This document shows positions 43,355 to 51,840 of a stretch of 64,000 bases of DNA, one piece after another (position 1 is the stretch's first letter; the number at the start of each line of letters is the position of its first letter). A program made the translations under genes and the position numbers. Under the pieces are notes generated by a model. It saw only the letters and a list, made by a program, of their open reading frames with translations. It made no database searches and was not told where the DNA came from. Origin of the DNA: Pelagihabitans sp947500445 (GTDB lineage Bacteria > Bacteroidota > Bacteroidia > Flavobacteriales > Flavobacteriaceae); contig NZ_JBNGOP010000008.1 in assembly GCF_050589625.1 (NCBI RefSeq), forward strand, positions 1 to 64,000, written 5' to 3'.

Positions 43355-43960
43355 ATGAGCGAATCCCTCTTTGATCCGGCAGCACAGAACGGTAACCTAC
43401 CCAATAAAATAGTGGCCGGATTGGAAAAGGTTTCCGAGGCCTTTAAGGTATTGTTGTGGGATAAAGGAAAAGAATTAGGGCTGAGCCCTATTCAAATACA
43501 ATTATTGCTTTTTGTTGCCTATCATGGACCCGAATTTTGTACGGTCAGTAATTTGGCGAAGGAATTCAATGTGACCAAACCTACGATTAGTGACGTGGTG
43601 CGGGTTCTGTTGAAAAAACAGTTGATCCAAAAAGATTATTCCAATTCGGACAGTCGTAGCTACGTAATTTTTTTAACGGATTCCGGGGAACAGATGGTTG
43701 AAATGACCAAGGATTTTGCCAATCCCATAAAAAAGCAGTTGAGTAGGGACGCGAAAGTGCTACAACCGCTTTTCCATGTTTTGAGCCGCTTGATGTACGG
43801 ATTAAGTAAGGATGGGGTGCTAGGGGAACTGCGTATTTGTTATGGTTGTCGTTTTTATGTAGAAAAAAAAGGTTCGAGCTACTGTAATCTTTTGGAGCGA
43901 ACACTTCGAACAAATGACATTCGAATCGATTGTAAGGAATACGAAAGCCAGGATCAATAG
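43355..43960 (+). CDS. MarR-family regulator with C-terminal four-cysteine motif
   Basis: This 201-residue protein has a winged-helix MarR domain: the recognition region FNVTKPTISDVVRVLLKKQLIQKD (about 72-95) and wing SNSDSRSYVIFLTDSG. Past residue 155 it has a tail that typical MarR proteins lack, with Cys162, Cys165, Cys177 and Cys193 (ICYGCRFYV, SSYCNLLE, IDCKEY). The spacing would suit a metal or iron-sulphur site, or a disulphide switch. It has its own promoter. Shared half-sites with the promoter at 41918 suggest that it controls the neighbouring CPVC and secreted proteins. The gene ends one base from the convergent TonB receptor. Confidence 0.85.
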   Translation: MSESLFDPAAQNGNLPNKIVAGLEKVSEAFKVLLWDKGKELGLSPIQIQLLLFVAYHGPEFCTVSNLAKEFNVTKPTISDVVRVLLKKQLIQKDYSNSDSRSYVIFLTDSGEQMVEMTKDFANPIKKQLSRDAKVLQPLFHVLSRLMYGLSKDGVLGELRICYGCRFYVEKKGSSYCNLLERTLRTNDIRIDCKEYESQDQ

Positions 43961-43961
43961 T

Positions 43962-46487
43962 TTAAAAACGAACTCTAAAACTGAGATTGGGGGTCAACCC
44001 TAGGGCCACATTTTCCACTTTTTCGATTTCCCCTTCCGTATCGATCCTATAAAATCTGTTGAAAATGTTTTTCCTATCGGTGATGTTAAGCACTGACGCA
44101 CCTACGGTAGCGGCAATTTCAGGAGTCAGTTCAAAAGCGTACATGGCCGAAAAGTCCGCTCGCAGATACTCGGGGAGTCTACTGCTATTGGCCTCGGCAT
44201 AATTGATACGGTTTGGAAAAAAGCTGGTATCCAGCGGATCCGTAGCGGCCGGTTCGGTAAACGGTTTTCCGGTCCGGTAGTTGAGTCCCAACGCCATTTT
44301 TAAAGGACCTAAGGTATAGGTGCCGGCAAGGGTCGCCACATGGCGGACATCTAGGTTATGCGGAAATTCGGAAGGCATCAGTTCCGGAAAAAAATAAGTG
44401 TTCAAATTATAGCTATAACTGCCCCAAACGCTATAATTCTCCGTTTTTCTGTTGATCAACAGCTCTACTCCGCGTATGGTATACTGTCCGATTTCCCCAT
44501 TGAACTGGTTTTGGTTCTGAAAGCCCTGGGTTGCGGTGCTAACGCCTTTGACCTCCTTAAAAAAGCCCTCTATTCCCGCATAGAATTCCTTTGTATCAAA
44601 ATTAAGTCCTAAAGAGGCCTGTTTGCTGGTGGTAACGGGAAGTGTTTCGCCATCCGAAATGATCCATCGTCGTTTTTCGACCCCTAAAAAGTTCTGTTCC
44701 AAGTCGATGATCTGATTGGTTACCTGGCTCTTGAATTCCCCAAGGCCGACTACCTTCCAGTTTGGGGCAAAGGTATAGTTGAGGTTCAACCGTGGCTCCG
44801 GTATAAATTCTTCAAAGCTATCGGGGTTTTGATAATAGTTCAACCGCAGACCGGCGTTGGCAAAAAGCTTTTTGTCTTCCGAGGTATAGGAGAATTCCGA
44901 AAAAACCGCATGAGCGCGCATAATTCGTTTTACGTTGCTATCAAAGGGCGGTTGGGTGACCAAGGCCTGGTTGGCAATGCCGGTTTCGGTAAATTGATAC
45001 CCATTTCTTAAGGTCGCGACGGTTCCTACCTGCAGTTCGGTAATTAGTTTTGCCCCGGTTTCCTCAACCTTGTTCACCTGTACCAACCGTTGTTGGGGAT
45101 CGGGATAGCTATTGTTGGCGCCCAACTCGTAATCGGTGCGATATACGTTAAGGTCCGTAGAAAAACGGTCGCTCCAGGTGCTCGTAAAATGGCCTCCGAA
45201 GGAGGTGTTGGTTTGGTCCAGTTCGCTCTCGGTACTTTCCGCCGAGCCCGTCGTCAGTCGCGAATAGGCAAGCCTGTTGTTGATATTGATGACACTGGCC
45301 CGTAGCTGGTGCTTTGTTCCGATGTCATATAAAAATTTACTGCTGAAATCATAGAAATAAAAGTCGGCCTCTTGTTCTACCACTTGGCTGTCCTGAAAAG
45401 CGCGACTTGAAAATTCACTGTAGGTCGGGGTATTGAAAAAATCGGTCAACGACCTTCGAGCGGAAAATTGAAACGCCATATCGTCATTGATAGGAAGTTG
45501 TCCGTATACATCCCCATTGATCATGTTGAAGCCCGCTCCACCAAAAAAAGCGTTTTCCAGTTTGTTTTTGGTACGCATGTCGATGATGCCGCTTACACCA
45601 TCACCATAGACCGCACTGGAACCGTTCTTTATTAAAGTTACCTTATCGGTCAAATAGGGATTGAATGCCGAGATCAATCCGAAAAAATGACCGGATTGGT
45701 ACATTTTTATGCCATCCCATAGCAATAGGTTTTGGTCATTGCTACCGCCACGTATATTAATGTCCGAAACGGTTTCATCAATGCTCTTTACCCCTGGTAA
45801 CGCCTGTATGGTCTGTAGGATGTCGGGTTCCATGGCACCGGGGAGTATTCCAAATTCGTTCGTGTTCAGCAGTATGCTCGCATCGGCCTGTTGTACCAAT
45901 CCCGCGGTAAGGAATTCGTACACGACCACCTCTTCCAGCTGGTTGTAGAACGGGGTCAACAAAAGCGTTTGGCATGGGGCGTTCGAAACCAGCTTTTCAG
46001 CAGCTACGAACAGCGTTTTGAAACCAAAAAATTTTATTTGCAATATCGACTTTCTGGAAATTCCCGAAATTGAAAAACGGCCCTCACTGTCCGTAACCAA
46101 CGATTTGCTTCTAGGGAGTACCTCCACAGTTGCACCCGGCACGGTATTTTCTTTAAAATTGTCGAGCACTTGGCCGCAGATAGCTATAAGTTCGCTTTTG
46201 GTAAGGGTATAATACCGATCGTTGAGTTTTTCGATACGGAGCTGTGTCTGTTGCGTGATTGCGGAGAGTGCCGTTTCCAGGTCGGTAAATTCGGGAACGG
46301 TAATGTTGAGGTCTTGAATATCGGCATCGACATAGGATAATTTAATATCGAACCGTTGTTCCAATTCTTGAAGGAACGAAAAAAGTGCGGTGACGTCTCC
46401 CGCTTCTTGCGCCCTACCATAGGAAAAGACGAGAAGTAACAATACGTACAGGAAAACCTTAGGAAGCCTAGGGGGTGTTTTGGGCAT
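43962..46487 (-). CDS. TonB-dependent outer-membrane receptor with STN and plug domains
   Basis: This protein of about 841 residues should import a ligand across the outer membrane with TonB energy and signal to the FecR next door. It starts with a signal peptide (VFLYVLLLLVFSYGRAQ), an STN-like signalling domain (about 30-105), a carboxypeptidase-regulatory-like domain (about 110-190, ATVEVLPRSKSLVTDSEGRF), the plug (DETVSDINIRGGSNDQNLLLWDG begins near 245) and a long beta barrel ending in FRVRF. The ATG at 46487 removes eight residues from the longer frame. It overlaps fecR by 20 bases. The ligand is not identifiable. Confidence 0.92.
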   Translation of the reverse strand: MPKTPPRLPKVFLYVLLLLVFSYGRAQEAGDVTALFSFLQELEQRFDIKLSYVDADIQDLNITVPEFTDLETALSAITQQTQLRIEKLNDRYYTLTKSELIAICGQVLDNFKENTVPGATVEVLPRSKSLVTDSEGRFSISGISRKSILQIKFFGFKTLFVAAEKLVSNAPCQTLLLTPFYNQLEEVVVYEFLTAGLVQQADASILLNTNEFGILPGAMEPDILQTIQALPGVKSIDETVSDINIRGGSNDQNLLLWDGIKMYQSGHFFGLISAFNPYLTDKVTLIKNGSSAVYGDGVSGIIDMRTKNKLENAFFGGAGFNMINGDVYGQLPINDDMAFQFSARRSLTDFFNTPTYSEFSSRAFQDSQVVEQEADFYFYDFSSKFLYDIGTKHQLRASVININNRLAYSRLTTGSAESTESELDQTNTSFGGHFTSTWSDRFSTDLNVYRTDYELGANNSYPDPQQRLVQVNKVEETGAKLITELQVGTVATLRNGYQFTETGIANQALVTQPPFDSNVKRIMRAHAVFSEFSYTSEDKKLFANAGLRLNYYQNPDSFEEFIPEPRLNLNYTFAPNWKVVGLGEFKSQVTNQIIDLEQNFLGVEKRRWIISDGETLPVTTSKQASLGLNFDTKEFYAGIEGFFKEVKGVSTATQGFQNQNQFNGEIGQYTIRGVELLINRKTENYSVWGSYSYNLNTYFFPELMPSEFPHNLDVRHVATLAGTYTLGPLKMALGLNYRTGKPFTEPAATDPLDTSFFPNRINYAEANSSRLPEYLRADFSAMYAFELTPEIAATVGASVLNITDRKNIFNRFYRIDTEGEIEKVENVALGLTPNLSFRVRF

Positions 46488-47382
46488 AAAACAGCACTTT
46501 GTTCCCCTCAAATTTAAACTTTATTTGGGAAGGAATACTAATGCTCTTTAAAGCCAATTCGGTATTATCGTTGCTAAAGGTGCCCGTATATACTTTATCG
46601 AGGTCGATCGCTTTGGTAACGACTTCAACATTGTGTTGTCTTTCAAATTCATCCAGCACAAAACGCAGGGGAACACTCTGAAAAGTACTTTCTTTATCGA
46701 TCCAGGAAGGTTTTCCATTTTTGGTCACGCTAGCTGCCGAAACGGCACCTCTAATAATGGTAAGGGTCTTTCCAGCGGGCAATCGGGTTTCCTCGCCGGC
46801 TATGGAAACACTTACGAGGCCTTCGTAACAGCTTACCTTAAAATAACCCTCTCTTTGTACTACATTAAATTGGGTTCCCAGTACGGTAACCGTTCCTGCA
46901 TCGGTGGCTACGGTAAACTTTTTTCCTTTCGCTACCTTAAAAAAGGCCTCTCCGGATAGAGTGAGGTTGCGTTCGGTATCCCACTGGTCTTCGTCGTAGG
47001 ATAATTGGGAACCTGCATTTAAAATCACGTTGGAGTTGTCGGGTAAGGTAATTGTTTTATTTTCCGCAAATTGTGTTGCAATATGGGTATTCAAGGAATT
47101 CAAATACACAAAGGCACCGCTGATCAGCAGTACAATGGCCGCCGCAACCTTCAAGAACCGGGTGTAGGGTCGTAAGGAGAATACTTTGGTCTCCGCAACG
47201 GGCGCCGTACGTTGCCTTATGGCGGCAAAGGCTTGGTCCGTATCAAAATCCGGGGCCGAAAGTCGATCGGAAACCGCTTTTATTTTTTCGTAAGTGGCAT
47301 AGCCTTCAGAAGCTTTGAATTCCTTTAACTCGGCTTCTGTAAGCTCTTGGTCGATCCACTTTGATAAATGATTCTCTTGCAT
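46468..47382 (-). CDS. FecR-family anti-sigma factor
   Basis: This 304-residue inner-membrane protein links the receptor to the sigma factor. An N-terminal cytoplasmic region (about 1-70, including DRLSAPDFDTDQAF), one membrane helix (VAAAIVLLISGAFVYL, near 75-90), a FecR domain (ITLPDNSNVILNAGSQLSYDEDQW and GEAFFKVAKGKKF) and a carboxy DUF4974-like domain (RFVLDEFERQHNVEV) follow in order. It lies between the sigma factor and the receptor on one strand, the standard layout for cell-surface signalling. Confidence 0.93.
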   Translation of the reverse strand: MQENHLSKWIDQELTEAELKEFKASEGYATYEKIKAVSDRLSAPDFDTDQAFAAIRQRTAPVAETKVFSLRPYTRFLKVAAAIVLLISGAFVYLNSLNTHIATQFAENKTITLPDNSNVILNAGSQLSYDEDQWDTERNLTLSGEAFFKVAKGKKFTVATDAGTVTVLGTQFNVVQREGYFKVSCYEGLVSVSIAGEETRLPAGKTLTIIRGAVSAASVTKNGKPSWIDKESTFQSVPLRFVLDEFERQHNVEVVTKAIDLDKVYTGTFSNDNTELALKSISIPSQIKFKFEGNKVLFYAQNTP

Positions 47383-47464
47383 GATTACTGCCTTTATGCT
47401 AAACTTATAACAGTTGGTGTTGTAAAAACCCTACTTGTTTGATTTTGAAGGTACTTCATACTAT

Positions 47465-47971
47465 CTAAATACCGTCAATTTTTGCGCGCAAGGCTTTTAA
47501 CGCCAAATGCATCCGTTTTTCAATGGCTTTTACGGTCACTCCTTCCATCTCGGCAATTTCGGCATACTTTTTTCGATCGATCCGGTTCAATAAAAAAGTG
47601 GTACGCTGGTTTTTCGGTAAACTTTGCAGTGCGCGTTCAAGCTTTTCTTTAAACTCCTTCTCCTCTAATAAAAATTCTGGGGATTCCTGAGTAGTTTTCA
47701 ACGTTTTATCGGCATACTTCAATCGAACCTTTTCTGCTTTGATGACGTTCAGATACAAATTATTGGCTACGGTGTACACAAACGATTTGGCTTTGGCCGG
47801 ACTCACTTTCGCACAGTTCTCCCAAAGTTTTACAAATGCTTCCTGTACGGCATCATGGGCCTTTTCTTCATTACCGAATTTATAATAAATATAGTTGAAA
47901 ACCGTTTTTGAATGAAGGTTGAAGATGTTCGCGAACGTATCATCCTCACATACGGTGTCCTGGTTTTTCAT
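47465..47971 (-). CDS. ECF RNA polymerase sigma factor
   Basis: This 168-residue sigma-70 relative should direct transcription of the receptor or other genes when released by FecR. Region 2 shows YKFGNEEKAHDAVQEAFVKLWEN and TVANNLYLNVIKAE, region 4 shows LPKNQRTTFLLNRIDRKKYAEIAEMEGVTVKAIEKRM. A longer frame reaches 48043, but that needs a TTG start and adds a lysine-rich run. The ATG at 47971 is preferred. It is divergent from the lipoprotein at 48358. Confidence 0.92.
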   Translation of the reverse strand: MKNQDTVCEDDTFANIFNLHSKTVFNYIYYKFGNEEKAHDAVQEAFVKLWENCAKVSPAKAKSFVYTVANNLYLNVIKAEKVRLKYADKTLKTTQESPEFLLEEKEFKEKLERALQSLPKNQRTTFLLNRIDRKKYAEIAEMEGVTVKAIEKRMHLALKALRAKIDGI

Positions 47972-48157
47972 TTTCTGTTGAAAATTAGGTTCGCTTTTTT
48001 TCGGTAAAAAACTTTTTTTGAAAGGCTTTTTTGGTAATTTCAAACCAATCGTAAAAAGCCGTTGCGTCGATGATGACGTCTTTTTAGTAACGCTGTTTTG
48101 ACCAAAGATATTTTAAAAAAGGTTAAGAATTCAAGTAGGGTGTTTTTTTGATCGATT

Positions 48158-48345
48158 GTTTTACCATTGAACTTGTATATACTTTTTGTTTGGAACCGAG
48201 AAAATTGGCTTTTGTGCCGTTATGAAGTTATTTTTAAAAAGCATAGCAGGGCTACGGTTGCTAAAAATTGCAAAATAAGGGTGCAAAATGTGATTTTCGC
48301 AGGTAAAAGAAAAAGTGTAAACCAGTTCATTACAATAACATTAAA
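48158..48345 (+). repeat. Gene-leader repeat, copy 2 (upstream of the lipoprotein)
   Basis: This stretch begins with a faded 24-bp palindrome (TTTTACCATTGAACTT) and continues with TTTTTGTTTGGAACCGAGAA (near 48184), GCTAAAAA (48260) and GTGCAAAATG (48281). It shares these in the same order and spacing with the copy at 55222: GCT to GCAAAA is 23 bases in both. It ends shortly before the lipoprotein start. Confidence 0.75.
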
Positions 48346-48357
48346 TTCCAAATCATT

Positions 48358-49728
48358 ATGAAAACGTTTTTTAAACCTGTGGCGCGACTTTGCCTACTTT
48401 TCGTAGCCCTTACTTTTGTCGGATGTCAGAGCGATACGGTCGATGAGCCCGTGATGAACGATGAAAATACACTGATGGCTTCTTCGGCCACCGCAAAACT
48501 GATAGAACGCACCGTTTCCAATGACGGTTCTTTTGATAATATCGTTGACGGTTCCAGTTGTTTCGATATTCAATTTCCTTACACCGTAACCGTTAGTGGT
48601 ATTGACATAACCATTAATTCGGAATCGGACCTGAGTTTGATCGAAAAGCTGTTCGATGCCGTGGACGACGATACCGATTTGTTAGAAATTCTTTTTCCGA
48701 TTACCGTGGTATTGGCCGATTATTCGGAGGTAACCATTGACGGTGTTTCGGATTTGAGGGAACTTGCTTCCCAATGTGTGGAAGGCGGCGATGATGCCGA
48801 TATCGAATGTATCGATTTTGTATATCCCATTACCTTGTTCACTTTTGATACCCGCTCGCAGCAAACGGGGAGTATCGCGGTTTCCAGCGATAAGGAACTG
48901 CGACGTTTCTTTGCCGGTTTGGGGCCCAATGATTTGATCGGTGTCGATTTTCCAATAACTTTTGAACTGCATGATGGTAGCAAACTTACCGTAGACGATT
49001 ATGTAGCCCTTGCCGATGCCATCGAAAATGTAAAGAACAGTTGTGATGAGGATGACGATTCGGACTATAACGATGATGATTTTACGGAAGAGCGTTTGGA
49101 CGCCCTATTGGTGGAATGCCCATGGGTGCTTCAAAGTATTTTAAGGGAAAACCAAGATTGGATTTCCGATTTTAGGGAAAACGTGCTGACCTTCAATGAA
49201 GACGGTACCACAACGATCGAACATGGAGGTGCAATTTTTTCAGGAAGCTGGGAAACAATGATAACCGATTGGAGAGTAGCCCTAAAATTAGAATTTGAAG
49301 GCATGACCGATCTCAACCTGGAATGGTTCGTATACGAGATCGATGAGGGCAAGATCAAGCTTTTTACCGATGACGCCAATAAAGTGGTTTTGGAGAAGAA
49401 CTGTGAATATACCAAACCCTGTGATGATGAGTCCATCACTGCCAATCTATCCGAATGTATATGGATAGTGGCCAATGGTGGGGATAGCTTTTTATCGGAA
49501 TTGACCATCGATTTTTCAAATTTTAATATCCATGTGTATAATCCAAACGATGTTGCGGTGGACGAGGGCAATTGGTCGCTGGAAGAAGGTGTCCTCAGCT
49601 TCAATGATTTAAGTATGGAACTGGCCAATTACATTGGCGAATGGCGCATTACTTCTTGTACCGACGATCGTTTGGAAATCAAGAGAGGTGAAGAACTTTT
49701 GGTTTTGGAACGCGACTGCGATAACTAG
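48358..49728 (+). CDS. Lipoprotein built of repeats, with two lipocalin-like units
   Basis: This 456-residue protein has a lipoprotein signal with Cys23 (FVGC) and should be anchored to a membrane. Residues 69-230 hold four copies of a module, each with (I/V/L)xFPxT and then a Ser-Asp-Leu-type helix: FDIQFPYTVTV (69), LEILFPITVVL (109), IDFVYPITLFT (152) and VDFPITFELH (196). An acidic linker (DEDDDSDYNDDD, about 230-241) follows. Two lipocalin-like units end the protein (about 248-355 and 360-456, each with ECPWVLQS or ECIWIVAN and a tail Cys). It is unknown in function. It faces the ECF sigma/FecR/TonB set and may be its target or partner. Confidence 0.82.
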   Translation: MKTFFKPVARLCLLFVALTFVGCQSDTVDEPVMNDENTLMASSATAKLIERTVSNDGSFDNIVDGSSCFDIQFPYTVTVSGIDITINSESDLSLIEKLFDAVDDDTDLLEILFPITVVLADYSEVTIDGVSDLRELASQCVEGGDDADIECIDFVYPITLFTFDTRSQQTGSIAVSSDKELRRFFAGLGPNDLIGVDFPITFELHDGSKLTVDDYVALADAIENVKNSCDEDDDSDYNDDDFTEERLDALLVECPWVLQSILRENQDWISDFRENVLTFNEDGTTTIEHGGAIFSGSWETMITDWRVALKLEFEGMTDLNLEWFVYEIDEGKIKLFTDDANKVVLEKNCEYTKPCDDESITANLSECIWIVANGGDSFLSELTIDFSNFNIHVYNPNDVAVDEGNWSLEEGVLSFNDLSMELANYIGEWRITSCTDDRLEIKRGEELLVLERDCDN

Positions 49729-49730
49729 TA

Positions 49731-49750
49731 TTTACACCAGAAATGGTATA
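49731..49750. repeat. Fragment of the MITE-like element's right end
   Basis: TTTACACCAGAAATGGTATA matches the right end of copy A (29934-29958) with one base missing. It lies directly after the lipoprotein stop and is a leftover end without the rest of an element. Confidence 0.65.
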
Positions 49751-49791
49751 ACGAGAACACCCCACAAGTATAGTGCCCCTTATTTTAGGGA

Positions 49792-49823
49792 ACGCCCGTC
49801 CACAAAGGACGGGCGTTTTTTTT
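49792..49823 (+). terminator. Terminator after the lipoprotein gene
   Basis: ACGCCCGTCC (49792-49801) and GGACGGGCGT (49807-49816) form a perfect 10-bp stem with an ACAAA loop and an eight-base T-run. An outer 8-bp pair CACAAGTA/TACTTGTG (49763-49770 with 49826-49833) encloses it. Confidence 0.92.
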
Positions 49824-49864
49824 GGTACTTGTGCGGGGCCACAAAATCGCTTTACCGGTTTCTA

Positions 49865-49954
49865 TACCATTTCTACCTTGAAATTACCCATTTAAATTGC
49901 CCTTTTCCGCTTATACTTCAAAATAAAAAACAACCGTAGCTACTGTTATGTTTA
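49865..49954. repeat. MITE-like element, truncated copy B
   Basis: The left 90 bases match the left part of copy A: TACCATTTCT, TTGAAATTACCCATT, CTTCAAAATAAAA and the core CCGTAGCTACTGTTATG. It then stops where copy C begins. This fits insertion of C into B, or deletion at the joint. Confidence 0.75.
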
Positions 49955-50114
49955 TACCATATTAACTTTGAAATAGCACTAATAAATCGTTTCTTTTTCC
50001 GGTATTCTTCGTTAAAAAAAATAACCGTAGCTACAGCTATGCTTAGGTTTTTCGCCTTGAATGCCGGAAAAATAATCCAATTTCTATACGTACCATTTCA
50101 AAGTTAATATGGTA
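49955..50114. repeat. MITE-like element, intact copy C (160 bp)
   Basis: A perfect 20-bp inverted repeat bounds it: 49955-49974 (TACCATATTAACTTTGAAAT) and 50095-50114 (its reverse complement). The core CCGTAGCTACAGCTATGCTTAGG matches copies A and B. The right end 50091-50114 has the shape of the solo 24-bp palindrome. No coding capacity is seen. Confidence 0.85.
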
Positions 50115-50312
50115 TTAATTTTTCTTTTTCGTCCAAGCAAAAAATGACTGCTTTTTATTTGGATAATTTCAAAGCAAAAATGCTAGTAAACAATGAGGTA
50201 CGCAAAAGAACAATTTTAAGGGATATGTTAACATTAAAAATTGGTATGAACCCCGCTGCGTCGCTAGCGCACAATTTTCGTTCAGTTTCCCCATCTTTAC
50301 CATGGTTATTAT

Positions 50313-50320
50313 TAAATTTG
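50313..50320 (+). promoter_or_regulatory. Candidate -7 box of ffh
   Basis: TAAATTTG fits TAnnTTTG, 25 bases before the ffh ATG. No clear TTG stands at the -33 position. Confidence 0.5.
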
Positions 50321-50345
50321 CTTTTCTTCAAAATTTAGAGATACG

Positions 50346-51683
50346 ATGTTCGATAATTTAAGTGAAAAACTCGATAAGGCATTACATGTACTGAAAGGCC
50401 ATGGCCAAATAACGGAGATCAATGTAGCGGAAACCACCAAAGAAGTACGCCGTGCGCTACTTGATGCCGATGTCAATTTTAAAATAGCCAAAGAGTTTAC
50501 CAATCGGGTAAAGGAAAAGGCCCTTGGGCAGAATGTACTGACCACGTTGCAGCCCGGACAGTTAATGGTGAAGATCGTAAAGGACGAACTCACCGAACTG
50601 ATGGGCGGGGAGACGGAAGGCATCAACCTTTCGGGCAATCCCTCGATTATTTTGATGTCCGGTCTACAGGGGTCGGGTAAAACCACGTTCTCGGGGAAAC
50701 TTGCCAATTTTCTAAAGACAAAAAAAACAAAGAATCCATTATTGGTGGCTTGTGATGTGTATCGTCCTGCTGCGATCGATCAGCTACATGTGGTAGGCGA
50801 CCAGATCGGCGTACCGGTATATTCCGATAGGGAAAATAAAAATCCCGTTGCCATAGCGCAGGCCGGTATCGCCCATGCCAAAACCAACGGGCATAACGTG
50901 GTGATCATCGATACCGCGGGTCGGTTGGCGGTGGATGAGAAGATGATGGAGGAGATATCGGATATCCACAAGGCCATTCAACCACAGGAAACGCTCTTTG
51001 TGGTCGATTCCATGACCGGTCAGGATGCCGTAAATACGGCCAAGGCCTTTAACGATATCTTGAATTTTGATGGGGTCATCCTTACCAAACTGGATGGTGA
51101 TACCCGTGGTGGTGCCGCAATCTCCATTAAATCGGTGGTGGACAAACCGATAAAGTTTATCGGTACCGGTGAAAAAATGGAGGCCATCGATGTTTTTTAC
51201 CCTTCCCGAATGGCAGATCGTATTTTGGGCATGGGTGACGTTATTTCCTTGGTAGAGCGTGCGCAGGAGCAGTTCGATGAGGAGGAAGCGCGAAAGATCC
51301 AAAAGAAAATTGCCAAGAACAAATTCGGATTCGACGATTTTCTCAGCCAAATACAACAGATCAAAAAAATGGGGAACATTAAGGACCTCATGGGAATGAT
51401 ACCCGGTGCTGGAAAAGCCTTGAAAGGGCTTGATATCGACGATGATGCCTTTAAACATATTGAAGCCATTATCCATTCGATGACGCCCGAGGAACGTTCT
51501 ACCCCGGCCATGCTCAATGCCAGCCGTAAAAAAAGAATAGCCAAAGGAAGCGGGCGTACCATTCAAGAAGTAAACCAACTGTTGAAACAGTTCGACCAAA
51601 TGGGGAAAATGATGAAAATGATGCAAGGTGGCGGCGGTAAAAAAATGATGCAGATGATGGGAGGAATGAAAGGCATGCGATAG
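50346..51683 (+). CDS. ffh: Signal recognition particle protein Ffh
   Basis: This 445-residue GTPase binds signal sequences and 4.5S RNA and delivers ribosomes to SecYEG with FtsY. The G domain shows GLQGSGKTTFSGKLA (about 105), DTAGRLAVDEKMMEE and TKLDGDTRGGAA. The methionine-rich M domain ends the protein (MGKMMKMMQGGGGKKMMQMM from about 420). The length and domain order are standard. Confidence 0.98.
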   Translation: MFDNLSEKLDKALHVLKGHGQITEINVAETTKEVRRALLDADVNFKIAKEFTNRVKEKALGQNVLTTLQPGQLMVKIVKDELTELMGGETEGINLSGNPSIILMSGLQGSGKTTFSGKLANFLKTKKTKNPLLVACDVYRPAAIDQLHVVGDQIGVPVYSDRENKNPVAIAQAGIAHAKTNGHNVVIIDTAGRLAVDEKMMEEISDIHKAIQPQETLFVVDSMTGQDAVNTAKAFNDILNFDGVILTKLDGDTRGGAAISIKSVVDKPIKFIGTGEKMEAIDVFYPSRMADRILGMGDVISLVERAQEQFDEEEARKIQKKIAKNKFGFDDFLSQIQQIKKMGNIKDLMGMIPGAGKALKGLDIDDDAFKHIEAIIHSMTPEERSTPAMLNASRKKRIAKGSGRTIQEVNQLLKQFDQMGKMMKMMQGGGGKKMMQMMGGMKGMR

Positions 51684-51840
51684 ATGGATTGCACTGCGTG
51701 CATAGTCCGTAAAGCATAACAACTATATAAGGAATAGGGGAGGAAACAGGTTCACATAGCCTTTAAAAAAGGCAAGAAGGACTAGCGATGCCCTTCACTA
51801 TAAACGACGACAAACCGCGATTGCTAATTAAATACTGAAA

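Noticed and set aside
47972..48043. Longer N-terminus for the ECF sigma factor
   Set aside because: It needs a TTG start and adds a lysine-rich run; the ATG at 47971 gives the usual length.
51684..51840. Possible riboswitch upstream of folD
   Set aside because: I looked for the conserved features of the tetrahydrofolate riboswitch and did not find them.
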